A DNA stretch of 12,170 nucleotides from Betaproteobacteria bacterium (GCA_005881355.1 VBDM01000151.1:1-12170); one strand, 5' to 3'. Shown: positions 1 through 7,746, numbered from the stretch's first letter. Translations and numbers: made by a program. The notes: generated from the letters alone by a model not told the origin.

Positions 1-1295
1 GGGCCGCGGTCGGCGTTGTATGCGGGATTGCCGATGCGCTGCAGATCGAACGAAACCCGGGCGCTTTTTGCCACGCTCAGGCCGTAGAATGCCTCGACGA
101 CGGTCTCCGGGCGGTAGTTGAGTCGGCCGTCCCCGATGAAAAACCCGAGACCGCCGGCTGCAAGGTAGTCGCGGTGTTCGGCCGACAGCCTGTTTCGAGC
201 AAAGGCGATGCCGAAGGTATCCTGCGCCCGGCCGTATGTTCCGCCGTTGAACGACAGGCCTCCGGAAACCGAGCCGTCGATTTCCGTAAACGCGTAGGTT
301 TCGGTCTGCCCGTCGGCCCAGCTTGCCCGGCCGAACACGCCCACGTCGGATGAAATCGCCTGCTCGAAGTTGACGCCAAACCCCCGCTTGACCTGCTCGC
401 CGGTACGCACGGCATTGATGTCGGGCGTCCCGCCCGTCTGGGCCGCCAGGTCGAGCGCATCCTGGTATCGCGCCATCCTCGCCCTGTTGCGAAAAGCGAG
501 CAAGCGCAGCTTGCCCGGCTGCCCGCCGACGGTGTGCGCGCGCTCGATCTCGATCTGGTCGCCGTAATGCTTGAGGATCCGCGAGTCCAGGGGAAGCTGG
601 TTCGGTTCTTTGGGCTGGATGAACCTTCCCGCTCGGAACGCCCAAGGGTCGCAAAAATACTCGAGCGCGAGCCCCCAGGAATATCCGCGCGCGTCGGCGG
701 CATAGTCGTAAGCGCCGTGGGTCATCAACGACCAGTTCAGGAACTGCGTACGCGGGTCGTGGCTGTAGGCGTTGTCGTCGAAAAGATCCAGTACCGAAAG
801 ATTCCCGGCGGTCAGCACCAAACGGCGCCGGTCTACGCTGCCGGCAAGCTGATTGGCATCCGATTCGACGTTTTCCTTCCCGCCGCCGAATCCCCAGGTT
901 TGTCTGGCGAAAAGGCGCGCACGATATAGGGTCGGATCCGGGCCGGTAATGCGCGCGATCTCGCCATTGGTGAACCCGCCCAGCCCGGTCAGCCGCGAAA
1001 GCGGCACGCCTTGCGCGACTTCTGGATCGAAATAAAGCTCTCCTCCCCTCCAAGTGCGCGTACCCAGCGCCGCGGTCGCGGTAAACGAATAGCTTTTTTC
1101 GCGGCTCGGAGAAAGGCTGTTGGCGCCGGAATAAGCGGCCTCGAATGGGGATTTTCGTTGCCAGACATACGTCGCCTGAAACTTGGCGCCGCTCGCTTCT
1201 TCCTGCGCTTCCTGCGCGTGGCCGATGTGCGCGGCCAGGAGCATGCCCGCAATGAGGAATCTCGATCGGAACCGGTCCCGTCGCACCGGCCGCAT
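1..1295 (-). CDS. OprB-like carbohydrate porin, 3' end cut by window edge
   Basis: Outer-membrane beta-barrel protein of the carbohydrate-selective porin (OprB-like) family, expected to let small solutes cross the outer membrane. It reads open from an ATG at 1295 to the left window edge, about 431 codons, so probably only the last strands are missing. The N-terminus is a signal peptide: Arg-rich residues 1-12, hydrophobic 13-24, likely cleavage after Ala27 (GHA-QE). Recognisable family segments are WRGGELYFDPEVAQGVPLS, the DDNAYSHDPRTQFLNWSLMTHG region, and GGLGFFIGDGRLNYRPE near the end. The alternation of aromatic and polar residues fits a barrel. An alternative in-frame ATG at 1244 would cut the signal peptide short. 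No strong ribosome binding site was seen before 1295. It lies about 70 bases downstream of the ZIP gene on the same strand and may be co-transcribed. The family is clear; the transported substrate is unknown. Confidence 0.85.
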   Translation of the reverse strand, partial: MRPVRRDRFRSRFLIAGMLLAAHIGHAQEAQEEASGAKFQATYVWQRKSPFEAAYSGANSLSPSREKSYSFTATAALGTRTWRGGELYFDPEVAQGVPLSRLTGLGGFTNGEIARITGPDPTLYRARLFARQTWGFGGGKENVESDANQLAGSVDRRRLVLTAGNLSVLDLFDDNAYSHDPRTQFLNWSLMTHGAYDYAADARGYSWGLALEYFCDPWAFRAGRFIQPKEPNQLPLDSRILKHYGDQIEIERAHTVGGQPGKLRLLAFRNRARMARYQDALDLAAQTGGTPDINAVRTGEQVKRGFGVNFEQAISSDVGVFGRASWADGQTETYAFTEIDGSVSGGLSFNGGTYGRAQDTFGIAFARNRLSAEHRDYLAAGGLGFFIGDGRLNYRPETVVEAFYGLSVAKSARVSFDLQRIGNPAYNADRG

Positions 1296-1367
1296 GCTAG
1301 CAGTTCATCACCCGCAGAACAATTCGACGGCGGTTCGGCGATGCTTTGGAGCGCCCGGCGCGTCTCT

Positions 1368-2112
1368 CTAGCCCGGCCTAGCCAGATCGCCGACCAGCCA
1401 GATCAAGGCGACGCCGAGCGCGATCAGCGCCACCTGCTGGGCCGTGGCGCGCAGCTCAGGACGCCGGTGCAGCCCGGGTATGAGATCTGCGACCGCAACG
1501 TAGATCATGCTGGCGGCGGCGAGCGCGAGCAAGCGTGAAATACGCGAGCAGCGCCCCGACCAGCATGGCGAGGCTCGAGAGCAGGTTGAGCCCCAGCGCC
1601 TCGAGCTTGCCGTAGCCCGAGTGCAGGAGAATGACGAAGTCGCCGATTTCCTGCGGAATCTCGTGCGCGATGATCGCCGCCGCCGTGACCACGCCGAGCT
1701 CCGTGCTCTGCAGAAACGCCGCGGCGATCAGGATTCCATCGACGAAGTTGTGAAAGCCGTCGCCGATGATGATCATCAGGCCGCTGCGGCCGCGATCGTT
1801 CGCATCGGCGTGGTGATCGTGGGCGTCACAATCCTCGATGTGACAGTGGCGCCACAGCACCAGCTTCTCCAGCACGAAGAATCCGAGGATGCCGGCGAGC
1901 ACCGTGGCGAACAGCGCCTGAAGATTGCCGGCGCTTCCGATCGCATGGGGAAGGATCTCCAGGAATACCGCGCCCAGCAGGGATCCGATCGCAAAGCTCA
2001 CCAGCGCCGGCACCCAGCCCGCGGGGGCGGACAACGCGAACAGCGCGGCGATCGCGATGCTGATCACCCCGCCCGCGACGGTCGCCGCGGAGATCCACGC
2101 AAGCGTAGCCAC
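1368..2112 (-). pseudogene. ZIP-family divalent metal transporter, frameshifted near its 3' end
   Basis: Inner-membrane transporter of the ZIP family, which moves Zn(II), Fe(II) or related ions into the cytoplasm. The start is a GTG at 2112, the first start after an in-frame stop, preceded by a strong ribosome binding site. Residues 1-85 hold hydrophobic segments. A His/Asp-rich cytoplasmic loop follows at 86-108 (RHCHIEDCDAHDHH). The metal-site helices carry HNFVDG (His121, Asn122, Asp125) and HEIPQE (His150, Glu151, Glu154). After YFTL (residue 194) this frame turns into Arg-rich sequence and stops at 1456. The true ending continues in another frame as LALAAASMIYVAVADLIPGLHRR and a last hydrophobic helix, stopping at 1368. 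About ten residues usual between these parts are absent, so the lesion (near 1530-1536) looks like a deletion of about 29 bases, not a single-base slip. It could be a real mutation or an assembly error. As written, the product lacks its final helix. Confidence 0.85.
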
Positions 2113-2115
2113 GCG

Positions 2116-2859
2116 CTAGCTCTCCTCCAGCCAGATGAGGCTCGCCATTCTGCCGGTGTTTCCGTCGCGGCGGAAGGAGAAAAACCGCTCGTCGCCCGCG
2201 GTGCAGAATCCGCCGCCGTGGACTTCGGCGACGCCCGCCGCCTCGAGCCGCTGGCGCGCGAGCGCATAGAGATCGGCGAGGTACTTTCCGTTCTGCCGCG
2301 AAACAAATGCCGTCGCCGCATCGGGATCTTTGCCGACGAAGGCCTCGCGGACATTCTCCCCGACTTCGTAGTTGCGCGGTCCGATGCCCGGCCCGATATA
2401 GGCGATGAGGTCCTGCGGGGACCCGTCCATCGCCCGCACGACGCTCTCGATGATTCCGGCCGCAAGCCCGCGCCAGCCGGCGTGAGCGATCCCCACGGTC
2501 TTGCCGGCGCGATCGCTGAGCAGAACGGGCAGACAGTCTGCGGTCAGCACCGCGCAGACCGAGCGTGCGACGCGCGTTACGGCTCCATCGGCCTCGGTGT
2601 CCCGCGTCGCCTTCGCAGCGTCGACCACGATCGTCCCGTGCACCTGCTTCATCCATGCGGGCTCCGCGGGCAGGCACGCCTTCAGGATGGCGCGGTTGCG
2701 CTCCACGCGCTGCGGATCATCGCCGACCTGGGCGCCCAGATTGAGGCTCGCGAATTTGCCCGAGCTCACTCCGCCCGCGCGCGTAGTGATGAGCGCGCGC
2801 ACCCGCTTGGCAGCCGGCCAGTCGGGAGTGATCCAGTCGGGGTGCGGCGCGCCGCTCAC
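2116..2859 (-). CDS. pgeF: Peptidoglycan editing factor PgeF (YfiH/DUF152, multicopper polyphenol oxidase-like family)
   Basis: Cytosolic YfiH-family protein. In E. coli PgeF keeps peptidoglycan composition correct by removing precursors that carry the wrong amino acid; relatives have been described as purine nucleoside phosphorylases or laccase-like enzymes. The 247-residue product has the family's usual length. The three metal-ligand positions are present: His74 (KQVHG), Cys109 (LTADCLP) and His126 (AHAGWRG). Other family blocks are TTRAGGVS near 25, the YIGPGIGP region, and HGGGFCT before the FFSFRRD ending. The start is taken as GTG at 2859 because it overlaps the rluD stop in a GTGA arrangement and gives the PDWITPDWPA beginning typical of the family. 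A longer frame reaching 3132 is an artefact inside rluD. The rluD-pgeF pair next to divergent bamD matches E. coli gene order. This gene shows no damage. Confidence 0.93.
   Translation of the reverse strand: MSGAPHPDWITPDWPAAKRVRALITTRAGGVSSGKFASLNLGAQVGDDPQRVERNRAILKACLPAEPAWMKQVHGTIVVDAAKATRDTEADGAVTRVARSVCAVLTADCLPVLLSDRAGKTVGIAHAGWRGLAAGIIESVVRAMDGSPQDLIAYIGPGIGPRNYEVGENVREAFVGKDPDAATAFVSRQNGKYLADLYALARQRLEAAGVAEVHGGGFCTAGDERFFSFRRDGNTGRMASLIWLEES
2122..2128 (-). promoter_or_regulatory. Ribosome binding site for the ZIP gene
   Basis: The minus strand reads GGAGGAG here, nine bases before the GTG at 2112. It lies within the last codons of pgeF. It decides the ZIP start, because the ZIP frame has a stop immediately upstream and no ATG candidate of equal quality nearby. 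Confidence 0.7.
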
Positions 2860-3713
2860 TCCAGCGAGTCCAGGAGCGCTTGGAAATCTTCGGGGAGGGG
2901 CGTGGTGAAGCGCCTTCGCGCGCCGGAAACCGGATGCGAAAACTCGAGCCGGCCGGCGTGCAACGCCTGACGGTGAAGCTGCGCGGCCGTCGATTTTTCC
3001 CGTCGCTTGCCGCGGTAGACCGGGTCGCCAAGCAACGGATGGCCGAGCGACTGCATGGTGGCATCGGCGAAGCGCCTTGCGACTTTGTATCGCGTCAAGG
3101 CGGGCTTGCCGCCGCTCACGACGGCCATGCATACACGGTTACGCGGATCGCGTCCAACGGGCGCCGCAATTTCCCCGTCCGACCCGACCACCCCCCGCAC
3201 TACTGCAAGATATTCGCGTTTGACCGTGCGCGCCTGCAGTTGCCGAACCAGATCGGTCTGCGCCCGCAAAGTCTTTGCCACGACGAGCAGGCCGCTGGTG
3301 CCCTTGTCGAGCCGATGCACGATGCCGGCCCGGGGAATCGTCGCAAGCTGCGGCGAATGGTGCAGGAGCGCGTTGAGCAGCGTCCCCTGCCAGTTGCCGC
3401 TGCCCGGATGAACCACCAGCCCCGCAGGCTTATTGATCACCAGCACGGACTCGTCTTCGTAGACGATGTCCAGGGCAATGCGCTCGGCGCGAAACGCCGT
3501 CTGCGCCGGGCCGGCCTGCGGACGGATGTCGACGCGTTCGCCGCCCCAGATCTTCTGCTTGGGCTTGGCGGCGCGCGAATCGAGGCTGACGTGTCCCTCT
3601 CTCAGCCATTTCTGCAGGCGGTTGCGCGAATGCTCGGGAAACATCCGGGCAAGAGCCCGGTCCAGGCGCAGGCCCGCAAGAGTCTCGGGAACGCGCCTCG
3701 TCACGCTCCCCAC
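2856..3713 (-). CDS. rluD: 23S rRNA pseudouridine synthase RluD, with an apparent internal 17-residue loss
   Basis: RluA/RluD-family enzyme that converts specific uridines in helix 69 of 23S rRNA to pseudouridine. Counting from GTG 3713, an S4-like RNA-binding domain covers about residues 8-66 (LAGLRLDRALARMFPEHSR). The catalytic domain contains INKPAGLVVHPG near 94 and the active-site motif HRLDKGTSG with Asp136. REYLAVVRG follows near 167. After RRFADAT (residue 219) the protein jumps directly to MQSLGHPLLGDPVY. Family members carry about 17 more residues here, including the conserved GRTHQIRVH block, so an in-frame deletion of about 51 bases is inferred. The product is 285 residues, against about 305-325 usually. 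The start is uncertain: ATGs at 3749 and 3746 and GTG at 3704 are also in frame. GTG 3713 was preferred because the ATGs would place the bamD promoter and start inside this gene. It overlaps pgeF by four bases. Function as written is doubtful. Confidence 0.88.
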   Translation of the reverse strand: MGSVTRRVPETLAGLRLDRALARMFPEHSRNRLQKWLREGHVSLDSRAAKPKQKIWGGERVDIRPQAGPAQTAFRAERIALDIVYEDESVLVINKPAGLVVHPGSGNWQGTLLNALLHHSPQLATIPRAGIVHRLDKGTSGLLVVAKTLRAQTDLVRQLQARTVKREYLAVVRGVVGSDGEIAAPVGRDPRNRVCMAVVSGGKPALTRYKVARRFADATMQSLGHPLLGDPVYRGKRREKSTAAQLHRQALHAGRLEFSHPVSGARRRFTTPLPEDFQALLDSLE

Positions 3714-3715
3714 GG

Positions 3716-3721
3716 TATAAT
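3716..3721 (+). promoter_or_regulatory. Probable -10 box of the bamD promoter
   Basis: A perfect TATAAT, rare in this GC-rich sequence, sits 26 bases before the bamD ATG. This gives a predicted transcript start near 3728 and a leader of about 20 bases. No good -35 element lies at 16-18 bases upstream, so the promoter may depend on an activator or an extended recognition element. It also argues that rluD starts at or below 3713 and not at the ATGs near 3749. Confidence 0.5.
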
Positions 3722-3747
3722 TTCCGGAATCACCTGCACGGTCCATC

Positions 3748-4512
3748 ATGAAACGTAGTGTAGCTTTATTCACATTGCTGCTGGCGGCTTGTTCCTTCCT
3801 CGACAAGCAGGAACCGAGCTCCGGCTGGTCGGCCGCGAAGCTCTATCAGGAAGCCAAGGAGGCGCTGGACAGAGGGCAGTACGACCTCGCGATCAAGCAT
3901 TATGAAACGCTCGAGGCGCGTTTCCCCTACGGGCGCTACTCGCAGCAGGCGCAGATCGAGACCGCCTACGCGTACTACAAGCAGAGCGAGCAGGCATCCT
4001 CGGTCGCGGCAGCCGACAGGTTCATCAAGCTGCATCCCAACCATCCCAACGTGGATTACGTGTATTACCTGAAGGGCCTGGTCTATTTCAACGAAGACCT
4101 CGGCGTGTTCGGCAAGGTGTCTCGCCAGGACCGGACCGAGCGTGATCCCAAGTCGGCCCGCGAGTCATTCGACGCGTTCAAGGACCTGGTGCAGCGTTTT
4201 CCGGAAAGCAAGTACACCCCGGACGCGCTCGCGCGGATGAAATACCTCGTCAACGCGCTCGCTTCCCACGAGGTCCACGTCGCCCGCTATTACATGAAGC
4301 GGGGCGCGTACGTCGCGGCGGCGAACCGCGCCCAATACGCGCTGAAAAACTATCCGCAGGCGCCGGCCCGGGAAGAGGCGCTGCTGATCATGATCCGGGC
4401 CTACGACGCGCTCGGCATGCCCGAGCTGCGCGACGATTCCGAGCGGGTGTTGAGAAAAAATTTTCCCGAAAGCGCGCACCTCAAGAGCCTGCTCGGCCAG
4501 CTCGTCCGCTGA
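3748..4512 (+). CDS. bamD: Outer membrane protein assembly factor BamD (ComL)
   Basis: Essential lipoprotein of the BAM complex, which inserts beta-barrel proteins into the outer membrane. The 254-residue product begins with a lipoprotein signal peptide whose lipobox ends at Cys15 (LLLAAC), so the mature protein is lipid-anchored in the periplasmic face of the outer membrane. The rest is TPR-like helical repeats: YQEAKEALDRGQYDLAIKHYE near 28, RYSQQAQIETAYAYYKQSE near 70, FIKLHPNHPNVDYVYYLKGL near 90, and RAQYALKNYPQAPAREEAL in the last third. The sequence is complete with no sign of damage, unlike several neighbours. It is divergent from rluD, as in E. coli, with its own TATAAT upstream. Its last 32 bases overlap the 3' end of the helicase gene on the other strand. 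Confidence 0.96.
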   Translation: MKRSVALFTLLLAACSFLDKQEPSSGWSAAKLYQEAKEALDRGQYDLAIKHYETLEARFPYGRYSQQAQIETAYAYYKQSEQASSVAAADRFIKLHPNHPNVDYVYYLKGLVYFNEDLGVFGKVSRQDRTERDPKSARESFDAFKDLVQRFPESKYTPDALARMKYLVNALASHEVHVARYYMKRGAYVAAANRAQYALKNYPQAPAREEALLIMIRAYDALGMPELRDDSERVLRKNFPESAHLKSLLGQLVR

Positions 4513-6429
4513 CGACGGACCGGCTGCCGTCTTGCGCGCCTGCGGGACTTCCGCCGGGCGGCTTCTGGGCGGCGGCGATGAAGAGCAGAACCTTGTCGAG
4601 CTCGCGCGCAAGCTTCATCGGCGGCAGGCTGGCAAGGATGCGCCGGCCATACGGCCTGGAGAACAGCCTCGGATCGCATATGACGAGCACGCCGCGGTCG
4701 GTTTCGTCGCGGATCAGTCTGCCCGCGCCCTGCTTCAATGAGATAACCGCCCGGGGCAGCTGGTAATCCAGGAAGGGATTGCGGCCCTCGCGCTCGAGCG
4801 ACTCGAGCCGCGCCGCGAGCACGGGATCGTCGGGCGGCGCAAACGGGAGCTTGTCGATGACGACGAGCGACAATGCGTCCCCGCGCACGTCGACGCCCTC
4901 CCAGAAGCTCGCGCTTCCGACCAAGACCGCGTCGCGCAGCCGACGGAAGCGCTCGAGCAATTCGCTGCGGGGGCGTTCGCCTTGAAGCAGCAAGGGAAAC
5001 CGCAGCGCGTGCCGCCGGAATTCTTCGCTCAGCAGCTGGTGCGCAAGCCGCATCGCCCGCAAGGTCGTGAACAAGACAAAAGTGCGTCCGCCGCTCGCCC
5101 GGATCAACGGAAGCGACGCCGCGACGACGGCGCGCGTGTGTTCGTCGCTGTTCGGGTCGGGGAGCTTCTTCGGAACGTAGAGCAGAGCGTGGCCGTTGTA
5201 ATCGAAAGGGCTGTCCCAGCACGCAGTGCGGGCGTCGTCCAGCCCCATCTCGCTGCGGTAGTGGCTGAAATCGCCGCCGAGGGCGAGCGTCGCCGAGGCA
5301 AAGATCCAGGCGCGCGGGTGGCCGTCGAGCTGCCTGCGGAAAACGTCGGCGACGGAAAGCGGCGTGGCGTTCAGCTGGAGCGAGTGGCTGAACACCTCGA
5401 CCCAGCGAACACAATCGGTACGGCTGTCGTCGCGCCAGCGTTCGAGCACGGCTTGCGCCTCCCTCGCGCGGTCGGCGCAGCGCGCCAGACCCTCGCTGCG
5501 CTCGGCGAGCGGCTCGAGCGCGGTGCGCAAGTTCCCGAGCGCGGAGTCGAGTGAGGCGAGCGCGTCCGAAAATCCGCGATTTCGCCCGACCGACGCCGGT
5601 CCCGGGCCGCCTTGTCCAACGCGGTAATGAGCCGCTGGGGGTCCGGCATGTCCTTCGCACCCAGGAGCGCTTCGGCGCGAGCGTCCCGCGCGAGCTCGAT
5701 GAGCTGGCCGGTGGAGAGGGTCTCGCCGAAGAACAGCGTCGCCGTCTCCGGCAGCTGGTGCGCCTCGTCGAAGATCACGGTATTGCAGGCGGGCAGGAGC
5801 TCCGCCATGCCCTCGTCCTTGAGCACTACGTCGGCGAAGAACAAATGGTGGTTGACCACGACGAGGTCCGCGGCGAGCGCCTCGCGCCGCGCGCCCATCA
5901 CGAAACAGTCGCGAAACCGGGGACACGACTGCCCCAGGCAGTTTTCCCGGGTCGAGGTGGCAAGTCCCCAGGCGGGAGCGTCCTCCGGAACGTCGGCGAG
6001 TTCGCTTTTATCCCCGGTGCGCGTGACGCGCGCGAAGCGCGCGATGCGCTGCAAGTCGGCCGCGGCCTCGCGGCCGGGCGGACGGCCCTCCGCCAGGCTG
6101 CGCTCGAGATGATAGTGGCACACATAGTTGGCGCGGCCCTTGAGCAGATAGAGCTGGTCCTGAAGCGTCTTGGTACCCGTCGAGATGATGACCTTGCCGG
6201 CCGAGAGCAAAGCGGGCACGAGATAGGCGAAGGTCTTGCCGGTGCCGGTGCCCGCCTCGCAGACCAGCGCGGCGTTGTCACGGATCGCCTCGGCGACGCG
6301 CTTCGCCATTTCCAACTGCTGCGATCGCACGCGGTACTCGGAGATTTTTGCGGCGAGCGGGCCGTCCCGGCCGAAGACCGCCTCGAGCCGTTCCTGCATC
6401 CCCCCGCCGGGGCTCGTTGATTTCGTCAC
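4481..6429 (-). pseudogene. DinG/YoaA-type ATP-dependent DNA helicase, disrupted by one frameshift and one in-frame loss
   Basis: XPD-like superfamily 2 helicase with an iron-sulfur cluster, acting in DNA repair or replication-fork rescue. From GTG 6429 (ATG 6399 is a possible alternative) the first frame has a Q-motif region (YRVRSQQLEMA), Walker A AGTGTGKT at about 59-66, four candidate cluster cysteines (one in YVCHYH, three in the ENCLGQSCPRFRDC region), a NHHLFFAD segment and the DEAH box (IFDEAHQLPE). At about 5585-5600 the reading frame changes. The second frame continues with FASATLALGGDF, GSASFWEGVDVRG and the motif VI block QGAGRLIRDETDRG, stopping at 4481. Residues usual at the junction also seem missing. 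A separate in-frame loss of about 18 residues sits at 6147/6148, where QDQLY joins LLKGRANY directly. As written no full helicase can be made. A real lesion and an assembly fault cannot be told apart here. Confidence 0.85.
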
Positions 6430-6569
6430 CTTGACCCAGCCTGATTCTCAGAGTTCCAGGCAATATAACGTCGCAGCTTCAATAGGGGCCATAGTCTCGT
6501 AGAAGAGTTGTCCGGGCGTGCGGAGTTCGGCTTTACAACAGGCCTTTCGTGGTCTAAGGTACTTGAATT

Positions 6570-7037
6570 ATGCGCTGCAACTACCTGTTTTTCAGTATTT
6601 TGGTTCTTTCTGGCTGTGGTTTCGCGCCTGCAAGGGACCCCTCATCGGCCCCCGCCCGCAGCCCGGAAATGGTGTTTCAGGCGCTTGCGGCCGCCGGCGT
6701 TCCGTATCGGCGCGGCGGAGAATCCCCCGAGACCGGATTCGACTGCAGCGGCCTGGTCGCGCACGTCTACCGGGAAGCGTTTGGCATCCAGCTCCCGCAT
6801 AACGCCCGGGCGCAAAGCCGGGTGGGCAGGCGAGTGAGTTTGGACCAGCTCGAAGCGGGCGATCTGGTGTTCTACAACACCGAGCGGCGGTCGTACTCCC
6901 ACGTCGGGATTTACCTCGGGGATGATCGCTTCATCCACGCGCCCCGGCCCGGGGCGGCGGCGCGCGTCGAGAACATGCGCACGGACTATTGGGTCAGGCG
7001 CTTCGACGGGGCGCGGCGGATCTCCCTCTCCCAGTAG
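6570..7037 (+). CDS. NlpC/P60-family lipoprotein, putative peptidoglycan endopeptidase
   Basis: Short cell-wall hydrolase of the NlpC/P60 family, expected to cut between D-glutamate and the diamino acid in peptidoglycan stems. The 155-residue product starts with a lipoprotein signal peptide (hydrophobic residues 5-13) and a lipobox LSGC ending at Cys16, so it should be membrane-anchored in the periplasm. The single catalytic domain has Cys59 (FDCSGLV), His111 (SHVGIYLG) and a third polar position at His123 (FIHAP). The QLEAGDLVFY segment between them is also characteristic. The start is ATG 6570, with AAGGT about nine bases upstream as a modest ribosome binding site. It diverges from the helicase gene across 140 bases and converges on the TonB-like gene with a 40-base gap. 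It looks complete. Confidence 0.92.
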   Translation: MRCNYLFFSILVLSGCGFAPARDPSSAPARSPEMVFQALAAAGVPYRRGGESPETGFDCSGLVAHVYREAFGIQLPHNARAQSRVGRRVSLDQLEAGDLVFYNTERRSYSHVGIYLGDDRFIHAPRPGAAARVENMRTDYWVRRFDGARRISLSQ

Positions 7038-7077
7038 CCGACCGACCCGTTTACCAGCGATTTCCGGTACGGCGAAT

Positions 7078-7746
7078 TCAGCCGGTCTGCAGCTCGAAGA
7101 TAACCGGGACGTCCACTTCGAACTCGCGCCCGCGCGGTGCCGGCGGGATCTGAGCCAAAGCTTTTTTCACCATGTCGAGCGCCTGATCATCGAGGATCCG
7201 GTAGTTGCTCGAAGTCTTGATGAGCGCGTCCTTGATCGTTCCGTTTGTGCCGATCACCACGCGAATCTCGACCCGGCCCTGCCAGCCTCTCTCCATTGCC
7301 TGCACCGGATAGCGCCTGTAACGCTTTGCGGCGTCGATCAGGGCTAGGCGATACCTCTCGAGCAGGCTGGCGTCGGCCGCGTCAATTGAGGCAGAAGTCG
7401 CCGATGCCTGAAGTTCCGCCGCCGAAGCGAGCGGCGCGGGCGCCGAGCTCGCCGTCTGCACCGCCTGGCTCGGCGCCGGAACGGGGGCTGGCGCAACCGG
7501 CTGCGGGGCAGCGGTCTCTGCGGGCGCGGACTGGGCGAGCACCGGCCGCGGCGGCTCGTGGGGCCTCGGGGTGGTCGCCTGCGCAGTTTCAGGCGACCGC
7601 GGCCTTGGCGAAAACGTCGCGGTCAACGCAGTGGAATTGCCCGCGTGCGCGCTCAACCGCACGATCGACGTGCCGACGCATGCGAGGAGCGCCCGCTGTT
7701 GCGCGTCGTGGTGGAACAGTGCGGCTTTGCCGTCGGAAATCAGCAT
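7078..7746 (-). CDS. TonB-family protein (energy transducer TonB-like) with an unclear membrane anchor
   Basis: Protein with a C-terminal TonB domain, which in the family links inner-membrane proton motive force (through ExbB/ExbD) to outer-membrane receptors. With ATG 7746 as start it has 222 residues. A Pro/Ala-rich linker spans about residues 47-105, as expected for a periplasm-spanning rod. The TonB_C domain covers about 145-220 (RYPVQAMERGWQGRVEIR, LDDQALDMVKKAL, FEVDVPVIFEL). TonB proteins normally have an N-terminal transmembrane helix of about 20 residues; here only RALLACVGTSIV is hydrophobic and it runs into RLSAHAGNS. The helix therefore looks shortened, perhaps by an in-frame deletion near 7659. 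An upstream in-frame start at 7785 adds 13 residues but no better helix. No exbB or exbD lies in the window. Confidence 0.8.
   Translation of the reverse strand: MLISDGKAALFHHDAQQRALLACVGTSIVRLSAHAGNSTALTATFSPRPRSPETAQATTPRPHEPPRPVLAQSAPAETAAPQPVAPAPVPAPSQAVQTASSAPAPLASAAELQASATSASIDAADASLLERYRLALIDAAKRYRRYPVQAMERGWQGRVEIRVVIGTNGTIKDALIKTSSNYRILDDQALDMVKKALAQIPPAPRGREFEVDVPVIFELQTG

Noticed and set aside
1507..2970. Long open frame of 487 codons on the plus strand
   Set aside because: It is antisense to the ZIP and pgeF genes. The protein is Arg/Asp/Gln-rich low-complexity sequence with no recognisable family, as expected from reverse reading of GC-rich codons.
4454..4466. Run of six T on the minus strand just past the helicase stop, as a possible terminator
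   Set aside because: No stable GC hairpin directly precedes the T run, and the bases encode Arg-Lys-Asn-Phe of BamD on the other strand.
6057..6080. GC-rich near-palindrome in the helicase gene, as a regulatory site
   Set aside because: It lies inside coding sequence and encodes a variable linker; such palindromes are common by chance at this base composition.
6532..6560. TTTACA and TAAGGT spaced by 17 bases, as a promoter for the NlpC/P60 gene
   Set aside because: The -10 match is weak and overlaps the AAGGT ribosome binding site, leaving almost no leader before the ATG at 6570.
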